63,291 bases of DNA from Bacteroidales bacterium (GCA_028698995.1 JAQVVM010000026.1:1-63291), one strand, 5' to 3'. Numbered from the stretch's first letter, positions 44,457 to 53,389 are shown. The notes: a model not told the origin generated them from the sequence alone. Translations and numbers: made by a program.

Positions 44457-45758
44457 ATGAGAATAAAAAGAAGCTATCATATAGATTCCCTTGAAATCTT
44501 CTTGGAAGGTCTCATTGAATGGTTAAAAGACAAAAGTCCTGTTGCATGTTACAACAGCAATGGTTTTATTGACAAATATGGTGCTTACAACCTCATTGTA
44601 GGTGTTGGTGCAATAAGCGAAATTTCAGTTTCATGCAAGGATCAATGGAAGGATCTAAAAAAATTTCTGGATTCTAAAGACAACTGGTTCTTCGGTTTTC
44701 TGAGTTATGAAACTAAAGATTTTATTGAAAATCTCTCTTCTTGCAATGAAGATGGTATAAAAATGCCCGTTATTCATTTTTTTATCCCTCAAATTGTTTT
44801 TCTTTTTAAAGATAATTTGCTTGAAGTCGAGTTCAACCCACTTTATTATGCCGAAAATAAAGTTGAGACTATTCTAAGTGAAATTAAAAACAAAAAAAAG
44901 AACAGTAACTGCTCCATTAACGCACATGTTAAACCCCGATTGAGTCGTGATGAATATTTGGAAAAAATCAAAGAAATTCAAAAACATATTAACTATGGTG
45001 ACATTTATGAAATGAATTTCTGTATGGAGTTTTTTGCTGAGGCATTTGAAAATATTTATCCGGAAAATCTTTATAAAGCCCTGAATGAAAAATCCCCAAA
45101 TCCGTTTTCTTGTTTCTACAAAATCAACGAAAAAGCCCTGATTTGCTCGAGTCCTGAACGTTTTCTACGTAAAATCAATTCAAAAATAATCTCCCAACCC
45201 ATTAAAGGTACTGCACCCCGTAGTCCTGAAAAAAAAATTGACAGAGAATTCGCTAAAGAACTTTTAAAAAGTGAAAAAGAAAAAAGTGAAAACGTAATGA
45301 TTGTGGACTTGGTGCGAAATGACCTTTCAAAAATAGCTCAAAAAGGGAGTGTATGTGTTGATGAATTATTCGGTATTTATTCATTCCCATTTGTTCATCA
45401 AATGATTTCTACTGTTTCTGCAGAATTAAAACATGGCATTGACTTTACTGATGTTATTAAAGCCTCTTTCCCTCCAGGCTCAATGACAGGAGCACCAAAA
45501 ATAAGAGCCATGGAAATTATTGAAAAATATGAAACCAGAAGACGCGGTCTTTATTCTGGCACTGTTGGCTATATCTCCCCTAACAAGGATTTTGACTTTA
45601 ATGTTGTTATCAGAAGCATTCTGATGGACACACAAGCAAAATACCTTTCCTTTCATGTGGGTGGAGCAATCACAGCTCTTTCAGATCCTGAAAAGGAATA
45701 TGAAGAATGTTTACTGAAAGCGGAAGCCATGTTAAAGGTTTTAAAACAGCAAGAATAG
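44457..45758 (+). CDS. pabB: Aminodeoxychorismate synthase component I (chorismate-binding)
   Basis: The 433-residue protein has the chorismate-binding fold: CSSPERFLRK, PIKGTAPRSPEKKIDREFAK, ENVMIVDLVRNDLSKIA, and FPPGSMTGAPKIRAMEIIEKYE. Lys250 in PIKGT is the residue that distinguishes aminodeoxychorismate synthase from anthranilate synthase (PIAGT), so a folate-pathway role is favoured. The N-terminal third is short and diverged, as in many Bacteroidota PabB proteins. No glutamine amidotransferase or lyase gene is adjacent. tilS follows after 76 bp. Confidence 0.88.
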   Translation: MRIKRSYHIDSLEIFLEGLIEWLKDKSPVACYNSNGFIDKYGAYNLIVGVGAISEISVSCKDQWKDLKKFLDSKDNWFFGFLSYETKDFIENLSSCNEDGIKMPVIHFFIPQIVFLFKDNLLEVEFNPLYYAENKVETILSEIKNKKKNSNCSINAHVKPRLSRDEYLEKIKEIQKHINYGDIYEMNFCMEFFAEAFENIYPENLYKALNEKSPNPFSCFYKINEKALICSSPERFLRKINSKIISQPIKGTAPRSPEKKIDREFAKELLKSEKEKSENVMIVDLVRNDLSKIAQKGSVCVDELFGIYSFPFVHQMISTVSAELKHGIDFTDVIKASFPPGSMTGAPKIRAMEIIEKYETRRRGLYSGTVGYISPNKDFDFNVVIRSILMDTQAKYLSFHVGGAITALSDPEKEYEECLLKAEAMLKVLKQQE

Positions 45759-45834
45759 AAAACACCTTTGGGGAATACCCTAATTTATTTCAAAATATAT
45801 TGCAAAGCAATTTATCTTTGTATTAAAATTTAAA

Positions 45835-47175
45835 ATGATGCTAAAAGCATTTAAACAATTTATTAATGACAATGAATTATGTAGCATTAATGAAAAAATC
45901 ATTCTTGCTGTCAGCGGGGGCATAGATTCAGTCGTCATGACACACCTTTTTCACAAAGCCGGATATGATTTTGCTTTGGCGCATTGCAATTTTCAATTAA
46001 GAGCTGAAGAATCAGAAGAAGACATGCATTTTGTTGAAAGCTTGTCAAAAAAAATTAAAGTCCCTTTTTATAAAATAAAATTTGACACAAAAAAATTTGC
46101 TTTAAAAAATGGAATCTCAATTCAAATGGCTGCCAGGGAACTTCGTTTCAATTGGTTTAAAGAACTTTTAGTCACAACGGATTTCGACTATATCGCATTG
46201 GCTCATCACAAAAACGATGTAGCTGAAACACTTCTTATTAATCTTATCCGTGGAACAGGAATCAGCGGACTTCACGGCATTTTACCTAAAACAGACGGAT
46301 TTATCCGCCCATTGCTTTTTGCAAAAAGAGAAGAAATTGAAGAATATGCTGTACTTAACAATATCTCTTTCCGTATCGACAGTTCAAATAATGAAGATAA
46401 ATACATAAGAAACAAATTACGCATTAACATCCTGCCCCAATTATCCCAAATCAATCCGGCTATTGTTGATACTTTTTATAAAACTGCTGAAAACATCTAT
46501 AATACCGAACAGATTTTTAATCAAAAATGTGAAGAAGTTAAAAATAGGGTCCTTACTGAAAATAACGGCAGGTTCTCCATCAACAAAAAACTTCTGCAAG
46601 AACAAAAATATCATGCAACGTATCTATACCATATTTTAAAAGATTTTAATTTCAACTCAAGTCAAGTAGCTGGCATGTCAAATGCTTTAGTTAAACATTC
46701 AGGGGCAATTTTTCACTCTGACACTCATATTTTGATTAATGACCGTGATTGTTTTATAATTCAACCGGTCGAAAAAACAGATATCTTAGAATATCAAATA
46801 GACAAGAACACACCTTGTATTATTACACCTATTTTCAGCTTGAAATTTGAATTATTGAATCTTGCAGATATTAATGATTATAAAACCACTGACAATTTCT
46901 CGGCATTCCTTGATGCATCTAAATTGCAATACCCCCTGACACTCAAAAAGTGGAGAAAAGGAGATTCATTTGTACCGCTCGGGATGAATCATAAAATGAA
47001 AGTGAGCGACTTCCTTATCAATAACAAAGTTAATCTTCTTGACAAAGAAAAGATACTTACATTATGCAATGGAAATCATATCATCTGGCTGGTTGGAATG
47101 CGAATAGATAACAGATACAAAATTAATGACAAAACAAAATCTGTTCTTAAAATTACTTTCAAAAATAACATCTAA
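45835..47175 (+). CDS. tilS: tRNA(Ile)-lysidine synthase
   Basis: The 446-residue protein has the PP-loop SGGIDS at residues 27-32, the HCNFQLRAEESEEDMHFV block, and HHKNDVAETLLINLIRGTGI. The C-terminal substrate-recognition region ends with KWRKGDSFVPLGM and the KVSDFLINNKV block. TilS attaches lysine to C34 of tRNA-Ile(CAU), allowing AUA reading; it is essential. Two ATG codons stand in tandem at 45835 and 45838. A TATCTTTG at 45813-45820 fits the -7 consensus, so it may have its own promoter. Confidence 0.95.
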   Translation: MMLKAFKQFINDNELCSINEKIILAVSGGIDSVVMTHLFHKAGYDFALAHCNFQLRAEESEEDMHFVESLSKKIKVPFYKIKFDTKKFALKNGISIQMAARELRFNWFKELLVTTDFDYIALAHHKNDVAETLLINLIRGTGISGLHGILPKTDGFIRPLLFAKREEIEEYAVLNNISFRIDSSNNEDKYIRNKLRINILPQLSQINPAIVDTFYKTAENIYNTEQIFNQKCEEVKNRVLTENNGRFSINKKLLQEQKYHATYLYHILKDFNFNSSQVAGMSNALVKHSGAIFHSDTHILINDRDCFIIQPVEKTDILEYQIDKNTPCIITPIFSLKFELLNLADINDYKTTDNFSAFLDASKLQYPLTLKKWRKGDSFVPLGMNHKMKVSDFLINNKVNLLDKEKILTLCNGNHIIWLVGMRIDNRYKINDKTKSVLKITFKNNI

Positions 47176-47217
47176 AACCTCTAATCTTCAAAAAAAACTT
47201 GAATTAAAAAAATAAAC

Positions 47218-47976
47218 ATGAACAAAAGCATAAAAATTGGTATTATAGGCGGTTCAGGCCTTGGAAATTTGTCTCTTTTCGAAAAATCTGAAGAAAAAAT
47301 GCCACAAACACCTTTTGGAGAAATTTCCTCCCCCCTCCTTTGCGGAAAAATATTTGACAAAGACATTGTAATTCTCGGCCGACATGGCAAGGAACATACA
47401 ATTCCCCCTTCTCAAGTGAATTACAGAGCAAACGTATGGGCTTTGAAAAATGAAGGCTGTACTCACATTTTAGCTACAACTGCTTGTGGAAGTCTTACTG
47501 AAGAATTTTCTATGGGAAATTTTATCATCCTCGATCAATTTATTGATTTTACAAAATTTCGAAAAAATACTTTTTTTGAAAAGTTCGATCCCCACAGTCC
47601 TATTCATACCTCAATGGCTGAGCCTTTTGATAAAAACTTACGAAAAGCTCTGATTGAGGCAGCTGCAGAAACAAATGTCAAGTATCATGAAAAAGGCACG
47701 ATGATTTCTATTGAAGGTCCTCGCTTCTCTACCAGAGCAGAATCCAGAATGTTTAAACTTTTTGGTGCCCACCTGATAAATATGACTGTTGCTACTGAAT
47801 GTATTTTATCAAACGAACTTGCAATTCCTTATGCGGCTATTGCTTTAGTTACTGATTATGATAGCTGGAAAGATGACGGACATGAGGTTACATGGGAAAC
47901 TGTTCTTGAAAACTTTAATAAAAACATGCCTGTACTTAAGGAAATTCTTTTAAAAGCTATTTCAAAAAATATCTGA
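47218..47976 (+). CDS. mtnP: S-methyl-5'-thioadenosine phosphorylase
   Basis: The 252-residue protein matches the MTAP/PNP family: GIIGGSGLG at the N-terminus, ILGRHGKEHTIPPSQVNYRA, ATTACGSL, SIEGPRFSTRAESRM and the nucleoside-binding NMTVATECILSNEL. It cleaves methylthioadenosine to adenine and methylthioribose-1-phosphate in methionine salvage. Other purine nucleosides remain possible substrates. The last 33 bases of the gene occur again, unchanged, at 48961-48993 beyond a repeat island. Confidence 0.92.
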   Translation: MNKSIKIGIIGGSGLGNLSLFEKSEEKMPQTPFGEISSPLLCGKIFDKDIVILGRHGKEHTIPPSQVNYRANVWALKNEGCTHILATTACGSLTEEFSMGNFIILDQFIDFTKFRKNTFFEKFDPHSPIHTSMAEPFDKNLRKALIEAAAETNVKYHEKGTMISIEGPRFSTRAESRMFKLFGAHLINMTVATECILSNELAIPYAAIALVTDYDSWKDDGHEVTWETVLENFNKNMPVLKEILLKAISKNI

Positions 47977-48028
47977 AACGGCTCTTAGTTTTTAAATATC
48001 ATGCTGTTTATTGCTTCTAAAACTTCAT
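47944..48028. repeat. 85-bp direct repeat, left copy
   Basis: This copy holds the genuine 3' end of mtnP (through TGA at 47974-47976), a short gap, and a 44-bp remnant of the 3' end of the GT9 gene (reverse strand, EVLEAINSMIFKN-stop). It aligns with 48961-49045 without gaps, with four differences, all transitions, all in the GT9 remnant. Confidence 0.9.
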
Positions 48029-48187
48029 TTTGATAAATTGTCCGTACGTCTTTAAAATTCATAACCTTTTTAATGTTATTAAAAAGTAAAGAATTACCAA
48101 GAACAGTAGCACATATGGAGGATGTCTCAAAAATGAAAAACTTGTCATTCTGAGAACTCAGACCTTTTGTAAAAGCTCGATAAAGCA

Positions 48188-48352
48188 GCGATGACAGTAA
48201 TTTTCCCGAAGGGAAAAAATGTTAATAGCCACGGGTTTTCAACCCATGGCGAAATGAAACGGAAGTTAATTGTTTTGGTACGCAAATTTGCTGTGTTAGC
48301 AAATTTCGCAACAAAACATAATTATATGATTAACAGTTATTTGCAAATTTCT
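48188..48352. repeat. Dispersed stem-loop repeat, copy 2
   Basis: It contains TTTTCCC-GAA-GGGAAAA (48201-48217), a stem GCCACGGGTT/AACCCATGGC (48228-48250), an AAATTTGCT/AGCAAATTT stem (about 48283-48307), and CAAAACATAATTATATGATT and AACAGTTATTT, closely matching the end of copy 1. Confidence 0.7.
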
Positions 48353-48393
48353 GTCATTGGTAGAACTCAGACCTTTTGTAAAAGCTCGATAAA

Positions 48394-48550
48394 GCAGTGA
48401 TGACATATATTTTCCCGTAGTGAAAAAATGTTAATAACAACGGGTAAGCGCAGCGACACCCTTGGTAAAAAGGAAAGAAAAAATGGGTTTTGGCGCATGA
48501 TTTTGTTTGAATTTTTTACAAAATCTGTGACAAAATATAAACAACAGAAA
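48394..48550. repeat. Dispersed stem-loop repeat, copy 3
   Basis: It shares GGGTAAGCGCAGCGACACCC and AAATGGGTTTTGGC with copy 1 and the leading TTTTCCCG and TGTTAATA blocks with copy 2. Its stems carry mismatches (ACAACGGGT against ACCCTTGGT), so it is more decayed. Confidence 0.65.
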
Positions 48551-48717
48551 ATCAAGCATTTATAAAAAATGTCATTGGTAATGAAACGAAAAATCTGAAT
48601 ATCAATATGTTGAGATTTTTAACTGAGTTCAAAATGGCAAAAAACAATACTTTTGAGACATCCTCTTTTTAGCACAAAAATCTTTAAAAGGATAAAAGGG
48701 AGCATTTAGCACTCATG

Positions 48718-48960
48718 TTTACGAAGACCGAAAACGGCCTTTTAAAAATTTGCGTTAAAATGGAGGGGTTCATTACTCAACTAAAAAATCATTTTTCAGT
48801 TAATTAAAGCAACCAACGAGTGAGGGTGTTGTATCTGAATTCAACAAAGAATCCATCCCGAACGGCTTTGGTTGCGCCGGTAATGAAAGCCGAAGATTTT
48901 AGCAAATTTTTAAGCAGCCTTGACTTTTTGTTACTTTTTTGTTAAGAAAAAAGTAAAAAC
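48718..48960. repeat. Dispersed repeat X, copy 2
   Basis: Matches 41936-42182 with the same block order and the same fold-back ends. Its right edge abuts the right copy of the 85-bp direct repeat exactly at 48960/48961. Confidence 0.75.
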
Positions 48961-49045
48961 ATTCTTTTAAAAGCTATTTCAAAAAATATCTGAAACGGCT
49001 CTTAGCTTTTGAGCATCATGCTGTTTATTGCTTCTAAAACTTCAT
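48961..49045. repeat. 85-bp direct repeat, right copy
   Basis: This copy holds a 33-bp remnant of the mtnP 3' end (EILLKAISKNI-like codons through TGA at 48991-48993) followed by the genuine 3' end of the GT9 gene (stop at 49002-49004). See the left copy at 47944-48028. Confidence 0.9.
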
Positions 49046-49988
49046 GCTCCCTGATATCTACCATGCACTTAAAATGCTTTTTTGGACATTCTTTAAACCC
49101 TATTTTACTACATGGTCTGCATTTGACATCAAGATTCTCAAAAATTATTGAATTCTCCTTAGTACTTGTGGGCAAATAAGGAAACATGCCAAAAGAAGGC
49201 ACTGTGTTACCCCAAAAGGAAATAATCTTTTTATTTAATGCTGCTGCAATATGCATCAAACCGGTATCATTTGTAAGAACAACTGTCGAATGTTCAATTA
49301 CTCTTACAGACTCATCAAGTGAAAGTTTACCGCAAGCATTAATAATATTTGGATTTCCTTCCGAAATGGAGCTTCCTCGAACTGCATCGTTTGAGTCACC
49401 CAACAATACAACTGGGAAAGTAATATTCTTGCAAATGTTAATGATTTTGTTTACAGGAAAAAGCTTTGTGTTGTGTTTGCCCCCAATTATCCATGCAATA
49501 AATGGTTTGTCAGGAATATACCCTACAGGAGCCAATATATTTTCTGATATAAAATAATCCAGGCCTAGATAATCATTACAAACTCCTAAATAGGCTACTG
49601 ATGCCATATACCTGTCCACTATATGAACCGGGGGCATCTTGTTAACTTTAATATTAACCAAAAGCCATTTCTTAATATTTAATTTATTAAAACTTGTGCT
49701 TTTGATACCGAGTTTAAAAGTCAGTAAATGAGAACGAAGGTTATTATGTAAATCAATAATATCTGTATAATGTTCATTTTTTAAAATATGTACCAGGTCA
49801 TTCAAATTATTTTCAAGGCAAATGACTTTATCAATATATTTATTATGTTCAAGCAAACCCTTGTAAACAGATTTAGTAACATAATGAATTGTACAATCCT
49901 GTAGTTGTGTTTTAAGACACCTTAATACTGGGGTTGTCAGTACAATGTCGCCAATCGAACTGAATCTGATAACAAGAATCTTTTTCAA
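49002..49988 (-). CDS. Glycosyltransferase family 9 (heptosyltransferase-like)
   Basis: The 328-residue protein has the GT9 layout: RFSSIGDIVLTTPVLRCLK at the N-terminus, IDLHNNLRSHLL near 95, and the C-terminal donor site VLTNDTGLMHIAAALNKK with SFWGNTVPSFGMFPY. A cysteine-rich stretch follows (KCRPCSKIGFKECPKKHFKC), common in Bacteroidota members. Such enzymes add heptose or related sugars to the lipopolysaccharide core or other surface glycans in the cytoplasm. It diverges from tatD across 43 bp. Its last codons are duplicated, with changes, at 47985-48028. Confidence 0.9.
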   Translation of the reverse strand: MKKILVIRFSSIGDIVLTTPVLRCLKTQLQDCTIHYVTKSVYKGLLEHNKYIDKVICLENNLNDLVHILKNEHYTDIIDLHNNLRSHLLTFKLGIKSTSFNKLNIKKWLLVNIKVNKMPPVHIVDRYMASVAYLGVCNDYLGLDYFISENILAPVGYIPDKPFIAWIIGGKHNTKLFPVNKIINICKNITFPVVLLGDSNDAVRGSSISEGNPNIINACGKLSLDESVRVIEHSTVVLTNDTGLMHIAAALNKKIISFWGNTVPSFGMFPYLPTSTKENSIIFENLDVKCRPCSKIGFKECPKKHFKCMVDIREHEVLEAINSMMLKS

Positions 49989-50031
49989 GAGCTATTTTTT
50001 TACAAATGTAAATAAATTATAATTTTGCAAT

Positions 50032-50805
50032 ATGATTTTTGTTGACACACACACACACCTTTACCTCGAACAATTTGACAATGACAGAAATGAAACTGTA
50101 AAAAGAGCTGTTGAAAGCGGCACAAAAATTATGTTGCTACCTAATATAGACACAGCATCTGTAAAGCCTATGATGGAAATGGCGCATTTATATCAAGGTA
50201 TTTGCTTTCCTATGATAGGATTACATCCAACATCAGTAAAAAAGAGCTTTCATAACGATTTGATCGCTTTGGAATTGCTTTTGAAAAAACACACTTATTG
50301 TGCAATTGGTGAAATAGGCATAGACCTCTATTGGGATATAACTTTCAAAAATGAACAAAAGGAAGCTTTAAGACATCAAATTAAATGGGCTCATAATTAT
50401 AATCTACCTATAGTTATTCATTCCCGAAATGCCCTTGATGACATATTGAACGTTCTTAATGAAAATAGCTTACCAAAAGTCAGGGGTGTTTTTCATTGCT
50501 ATCCGGGCGATTCCAAAACAGCTGAAAAACTTGTAGAAATGGGCTTTATGATTGGTATTGGTGGTGTTGTGACTTACAAAAATTCAAAAATGCCTGATGT
50601 CATTAGAACTGTTGGGTTAAATAATATATTACTTGAAACTGATGCCCCATACCTTACTCCAATACCTTTCAGAGGACAAAGAAACGAAAGCGCTTATATC
50701 CCCATTATTGCACAAAAAATTTCAGATATTTTACAAATACCCTTAGAATTAGTGGCAAATCAAACAACAATGAATGCCCGAAAATTATTTAACCTTAACC
50801 TTTAA
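50032..50805 (+). CDS. tatD: TatD family metal-dependent hydrolase
   Basis: The 257-residue protein shows all TatD blocks: VDTHTHLYL (H7, H9), GEIGIDLYWD, VIHSRNALDD, GVFHCYPGD and LLETDAPYLTP. TatD proteins are Mg-dependent deoxyribonucleases with 3'-5' exonuclease activity, also linked to D-aminoacyl peptide processing. The TAA stop shares its last base with the ATG of the asparaginase gene, so the two are translationally coupled. Confidence 0.93.
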   Translation: MIFVDTHTHLYLEQFDNDRNETVKRAVESGTKIMLLPNIDTASVKPMMEMAHLYQGICFPMIGLHPTSVKKSFHNDLIALELLLKKHTYCAIGEIGIDLYWDITFKNEQKEALRHQIKWAHNYNLPIVIHSRNALDDILNVLNENSLPKVRGVFHCYPGDSKTAEKLVEMGFMIGIGGVVTYKNSKMPDVIRTVGLNNILLETDAPYLTPIPFRGQRNESAYIPIIAQKISDILQIPLELVANQTTMNARKLFNLNL

Positions 50806-51842
50806 TGAAAGCAAAACCATCAATTTTTATTATTTATACAGGCGGCACGATTGGAATGGTCAAAGACGAAGCTTCAGGCACTCTAAAACCTTTTGACTTT
50901 GAGCATCTTTATGCACAGATTCCTGAGCTCAAAAAGTTTAATTACAACTTTCAGTCTTTTTCTTTCGAGCATCCTATAGATTCATCCGAAATGAAACCTG
51001 AAATTTGGATTCAGTTAGTGAAAGTAATTGAAAAAAATTACTCCGACTTCGACGGATTTGTCATCCTGCATGGTTCTGACACAATGGCATTTACAGCATC
51101 AGCAATAAGTTTTTTAATTGAAGATCTCAATAAACCAATAATTTTCACAGGTTCACAATTGCCTATAGGTGTTATCAGAACTGATGGAAAAGAAAATTTT
51201 ATTACTGCTGTTGAAATAGCCGCTGCAAAATATAAAGGGCTGCCTGTTGTACCCGAAGTAGGAATTTATTTTGAATATAAATTACTAAGGGGGAACCGTA
51301 CACACAAATTCAACGCAGAACATTTTAAAGCTTTTAGCTCTGTTAACTACCCTTTACTTGCTGAAGCAGGTGTTGATATCTTATATAATAAAACGGCGAT
51401 ACATAAACCCATCAAAGACAAATGGCCAAAATTTCATAAAAAACTTGAACCAAATGTTGGCGTTCTTAAACTTTTTCCTGGAATCAGTCGTTGTTTTGTG
51501 GAAAATATTCTTAATACTGAAAATTTAAAAGCTATTATTTTAGAAACCTATGGGTCAGGTAATGCACTTTCTGACGAGTGGTTCATTAAAGCTCTTGATA
51601 AGGCTCTTAACAACAACTTGATTGTTTTAAATGTGTCGCAATGTAGAGGTGGATGGGTAAACCAAGGAAAGTACACGTCAAGTATTAAACTCGCTGAAAT
51701 TGGTGTTATTAGTGGACACGATATAACTACAGAGGCTGCCCTCGCTAAATTGATGTACTTACTTGGCAATTACAAATCGCTTAAAACTGTTAAAGAATTG
51801 CTTCATAGATCTATCAGAGGAGAAATGACAGTCCGTTTATAA
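50805..51842 (+). CDS. ansA: Type I (cytoplasmic) L-asparaginase
   Basis: The 345-residue protein matches AnsA: IFIIYTGGTIGMVKD with the nucleophile Thr at 15, VILHGSDTMAFTASA, IIFTGSQLPIG and RGNRTHKFN. The second catalytic block has Ser where E. coli AnsA has Thr (HGSDT rather than HGTDT), a conservative change. There is no signal peptide, consistent with the cytoplasmic type. It hydrolyses asparagine to aspartate and ammonia and is coupled to tatD by a 1-bp overlap. Confidence 0.93.
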   Translation: MKAKPSIFIIYTGGTIGMVKDEASGTLKPFDFEHLYAQIPELKKFNYNFQSFSFEHPIDSSEMKPEIWIQLVKVIEKNYSDFDGFVILHGSDTMAFTASAISFLIEDLNKPIIFTGSQLPIGVIRTDGKENFITAVEIAAAKYKGLPVVPEVGIYFEYKLLRGNRTHKFNAEHFKAFSSVNYPLLAEAGVDILYNKTAIHKPIKDKWPKFHKKLEPNVGVLKLFPGISRCFVENILNTENLKAIILETYGSGNALSDEWFIKALDKALNNNLIVLNVSQCRGGWVNQGKYTSSIKLAEIGVISGHDITTEAALAKLMYLLGNYKSLKTVKELLHRSIRGEMTVRL

Positions 51843-51947
51843 CTGATTATCAATAAAATTCACATTATTTTCAACATATTTTTTAACACAATGTATTTTT
51901 TAAAATTGTTTTGTTATTTTTGCTGTAATTTTTAAAAATCAAAAATC

Positions 51948-52379
51948 ATGAGTAAAAAAGTATTATCAGGTTTTTTTATAGTTTCGCTTGTTGCAGTTAT
52001 TTTTTCTTCTTGCGGAAAATACGAAGATGGACCCTCTTTCAGTTTGTCTACTAAAAAGAATAGAGTAGTTAACACTTGGAAAATTGAAAAAATATTTGTT
52101 AATGATGTTGACAGAACCAGTCTCTTCCAAGCTTTTATTGATTCTTACAAAGTTGAATTAACTTCTGATGATAAAGTCGTTGAAACACTTACATCTATTT
52201 TAGGGACGCAAACAAATAATGGAACATGGGAATTTAGCAGTGGTAAAGAAAGTATAATTACTACGATCTCAGGGAATAAAATATCCTATCGTATTCTTAG
52301 ACTTATGTCTGATGAAATGTGGCTCGAAGAAATGGATGGAAATAACAAATACGTACGTCATTTTATAACTTTCAGTTAA
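51948..52379 (+). CDS. Lipocalin-like lipoprotein
   Basis: The 143-residue protein has a lipoprotein signal with lipobox FSSC and the modified Cys at 22. A short lipocalin-like beta-barrel follows: TWKIEKIFVNDVD, YKVELTSDDKV, NGTWEFSSGKESI and DEMWLEEMDGNNKYV. Such small outer-membrane lipoproteins are frequent in Bacteroidota and have no known enzymatic role. It lies 105 bp after ansA and just before tRNA-Ser; a TATTTTTG at 51915-51922 may be its -7 element. Confidence 0.75.
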   Translation: MSKKVLSGFFIVSLVAVIFSSCGKYEDGPSFSLSTKKNRVVNTWKIEKIFVNDVDRTSLFQAFIDSYKVELTSDDKVVETLTSILGTQTNNGTWEFSSGKESIITTISGNKISYRILRLMSDEMWLEEMDGNNKYVRHFITFS

Positions 52380-52384
52380 AATAA

Positions 52385-52472
52385 GGAGAGATGGCCGAGT
52401 GGTCGAAGGCGCGCGCCTGGAAAGTGTGTAAACGTCACAAGCGTTTCAAGGGTTCGAATCCCTTTCTCTCCG
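52385..52472 (+). tRNA. tRNA-Ser (GGA)
   Basis: An 88-nt cloverleaf: acceptor GGAGAGA (52385-52391) pairs with TCTCTCC (52465-52471), discriminator G. The anticodon loop CTGGAAA (52417-52423) gives GGA, reading UCC and UCU. A long variable arm (AAACG...GCGTTT) marks a class II serine tRNA, and the T arm AAGGG-TTCGAAT-CCCTT is intact. CCA is not encoded. Confidence 0.95.
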
Positions 52473-52498
52473 CTCTCTTTTTTTTTAAAAAAAAAATG

Positions 52499-52527
52499 TT
52501 TGATAAATAAAATAAATAATAATTTTG
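52499..52527 (+). promoter_or_regulatory. Putative Bacteroidota promoter of the ExbB/ExbD operon
   Basis: TTTG (52499-52502) and TAATTTTG (52520-52527) are separated by 17 nt, slightly shorter than the usual 19. The ExbB start lies 38 bp further on. Confidence 0.5.
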
Positions 52528-52565
52528 TACTAATTAATTAAAACTAAACTAAATCAGTTCTAAAC

Positions 52566-53387
52566 ATGAAAAAATTAATTGCTTTTTTGTTTTTAGTGGG
52601 TATGATTACTTTAACTGTAAACAAATTCACTTACGCACAAGACACTGTTCAAAATGGACAAAATCAAGAAGTTGCAGCAACAGACTCTACAACTGATCAG
52701 GCTGAAGAACCTGACCCTGCTGCTTTACAGGATTTAACTCCTCCTTCAACCGAAGGGCAGTCATTCCATTATATGATCAAGGAAAAATTTATTGAAGGTG
52801 GCGCAGGATTTATGTTTGTTATTCTTCTTTGCCTTGTTATTGGTTTAGCGTTATGCATTGAACGTATTTTGTACCTAAATCTTTCTTCAACAAACACTGA
52901 TAAACTCATCAAACAAGTTGAAGATGCCTTGGCAAATGGAGGCATTAATGCAGCAAAAGAAGTTTGTAAAAATACAAGAGGTCCTGTTGCAAGTATTTAT
53001 TATCAAGGTCTTGATAGATTTGATGAAGGACTTGATGTCGTTGAGAAATCAATTGTTTCTTACGGTAGTGTTTTAATGGGCAGATTAGAAACAAATCTTA
53101 CTTGGATTTCTCTTTTTATTGCTGTTGCTCCTATGCTTGGGTTTATGGGTACTGTTATTGGTATGATTGGCGCTTTTGATGCTATTGCTGCTGCTGGTGA
53201 TATTTCTCCGGCTATCGTTGCAAGTGGTATTAAAGTGGCTCTTCTTACTACTGTATTCGGTCTTATTGTTGCTGTTATTTTGCAAGTATTCTACAACTAT
53301 ATAGTTTCTAAAATTGACAGCATGGTTAATAAAATGGAAAATGCATCAATTAATTTGATGGATGTTTTAATCAAAAACAAAAAATAG
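52566..53387 (+). CDS. exbB: MotA/TolQ/ExbB proton channel family protein
   Basis: The 273-residue protein starts with a signal-peptide-like helix (MKKLIAFLFLVGMITLTVNK ... AQ). An acidic, proline-containing periplasmic stretch to about 65 and three membrane helices follow (about 77-97, 178-200, 215-240). Conserved channel segments are PMLGFMGTVIGMIGAFDAI and VALLTTVFGLIVAVILQV. It forms the proton channel that, with ExbD, energises TonB or a related periplasmic partner. It is first in a four-gene operon; the next gene follows by 2 bp. Confidence 0.92.
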   Translation: MKKLIAFLFLVGMITLTVNKFTYAQDTVQNGQNQEVAATDSTTDQAEEPDPAALQDLTPPSTEGQSFHYMIKEKFIEGGAGFMFVILLCLVIGLALCIERILYLNLSSTNTDKLIKQVEDALANGGINAAKEVCKNTRGPVASIYYQGLDRFDEGLDVVEKSIVSYGSVLMGRLETNLTWISLFIAVAPMLGFMGTVIGMIGAFDAIAAAGDISPAIVASGIKVALLTTVFGLIVAVILQVFYNYIVSKIDSMVNKMENASINLMDVLIKNKK

Positions 53388-53389
53388 TT

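Larger units (their letters stand above)
48118..48665. mobile_element. MITE-like element with 15-bp terminal inverted repeats
   Basis: GAGGATGTCTCAAAA (48118-48132) is the exact reverse complement of TTTTGAGACATCCTC (48651-48665). The 548-bp interior has no transposase and consists largely of two related stem-loop units (48188-48352, 48394-48550), each preceded by a shared block GAACTCAGACCTTTTGTAAA (48153 and 48363). The termini resemble those of IS1182-like insertion sequences as I recall them; that link is unverified. No clear target duplication is seen directly at the ends. Confidence 0.65.
47977..49001. other. Gene-free repeat island between mtnP and the GT9 gene
   Basis: The 1025-bp stretch holds, in order, the end of the left 85-bp copy, AT-rich DNA with a GTCCGTACGTC motif (48042), a TIR-bounded element (48118-48665), a spacer, repeat X copy 2 (48718-48960), and the start of the right 85-bp copy. 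Short open frames here lie in repeats and are not credible genes. Confidence 0.8.

Noticed and set aside
48191-48400. A 69-codon open frame in the repeat island
   Set aside because: It lies entirely inside stem-loop repeats of the MITE-like element and is not kept open in the related repeat copies.
48118-48665. A complete insertion sequence
   Set aside because: The terminal inverted repeats are present but there is no transposase reading frame in any frame across the 548 bp.
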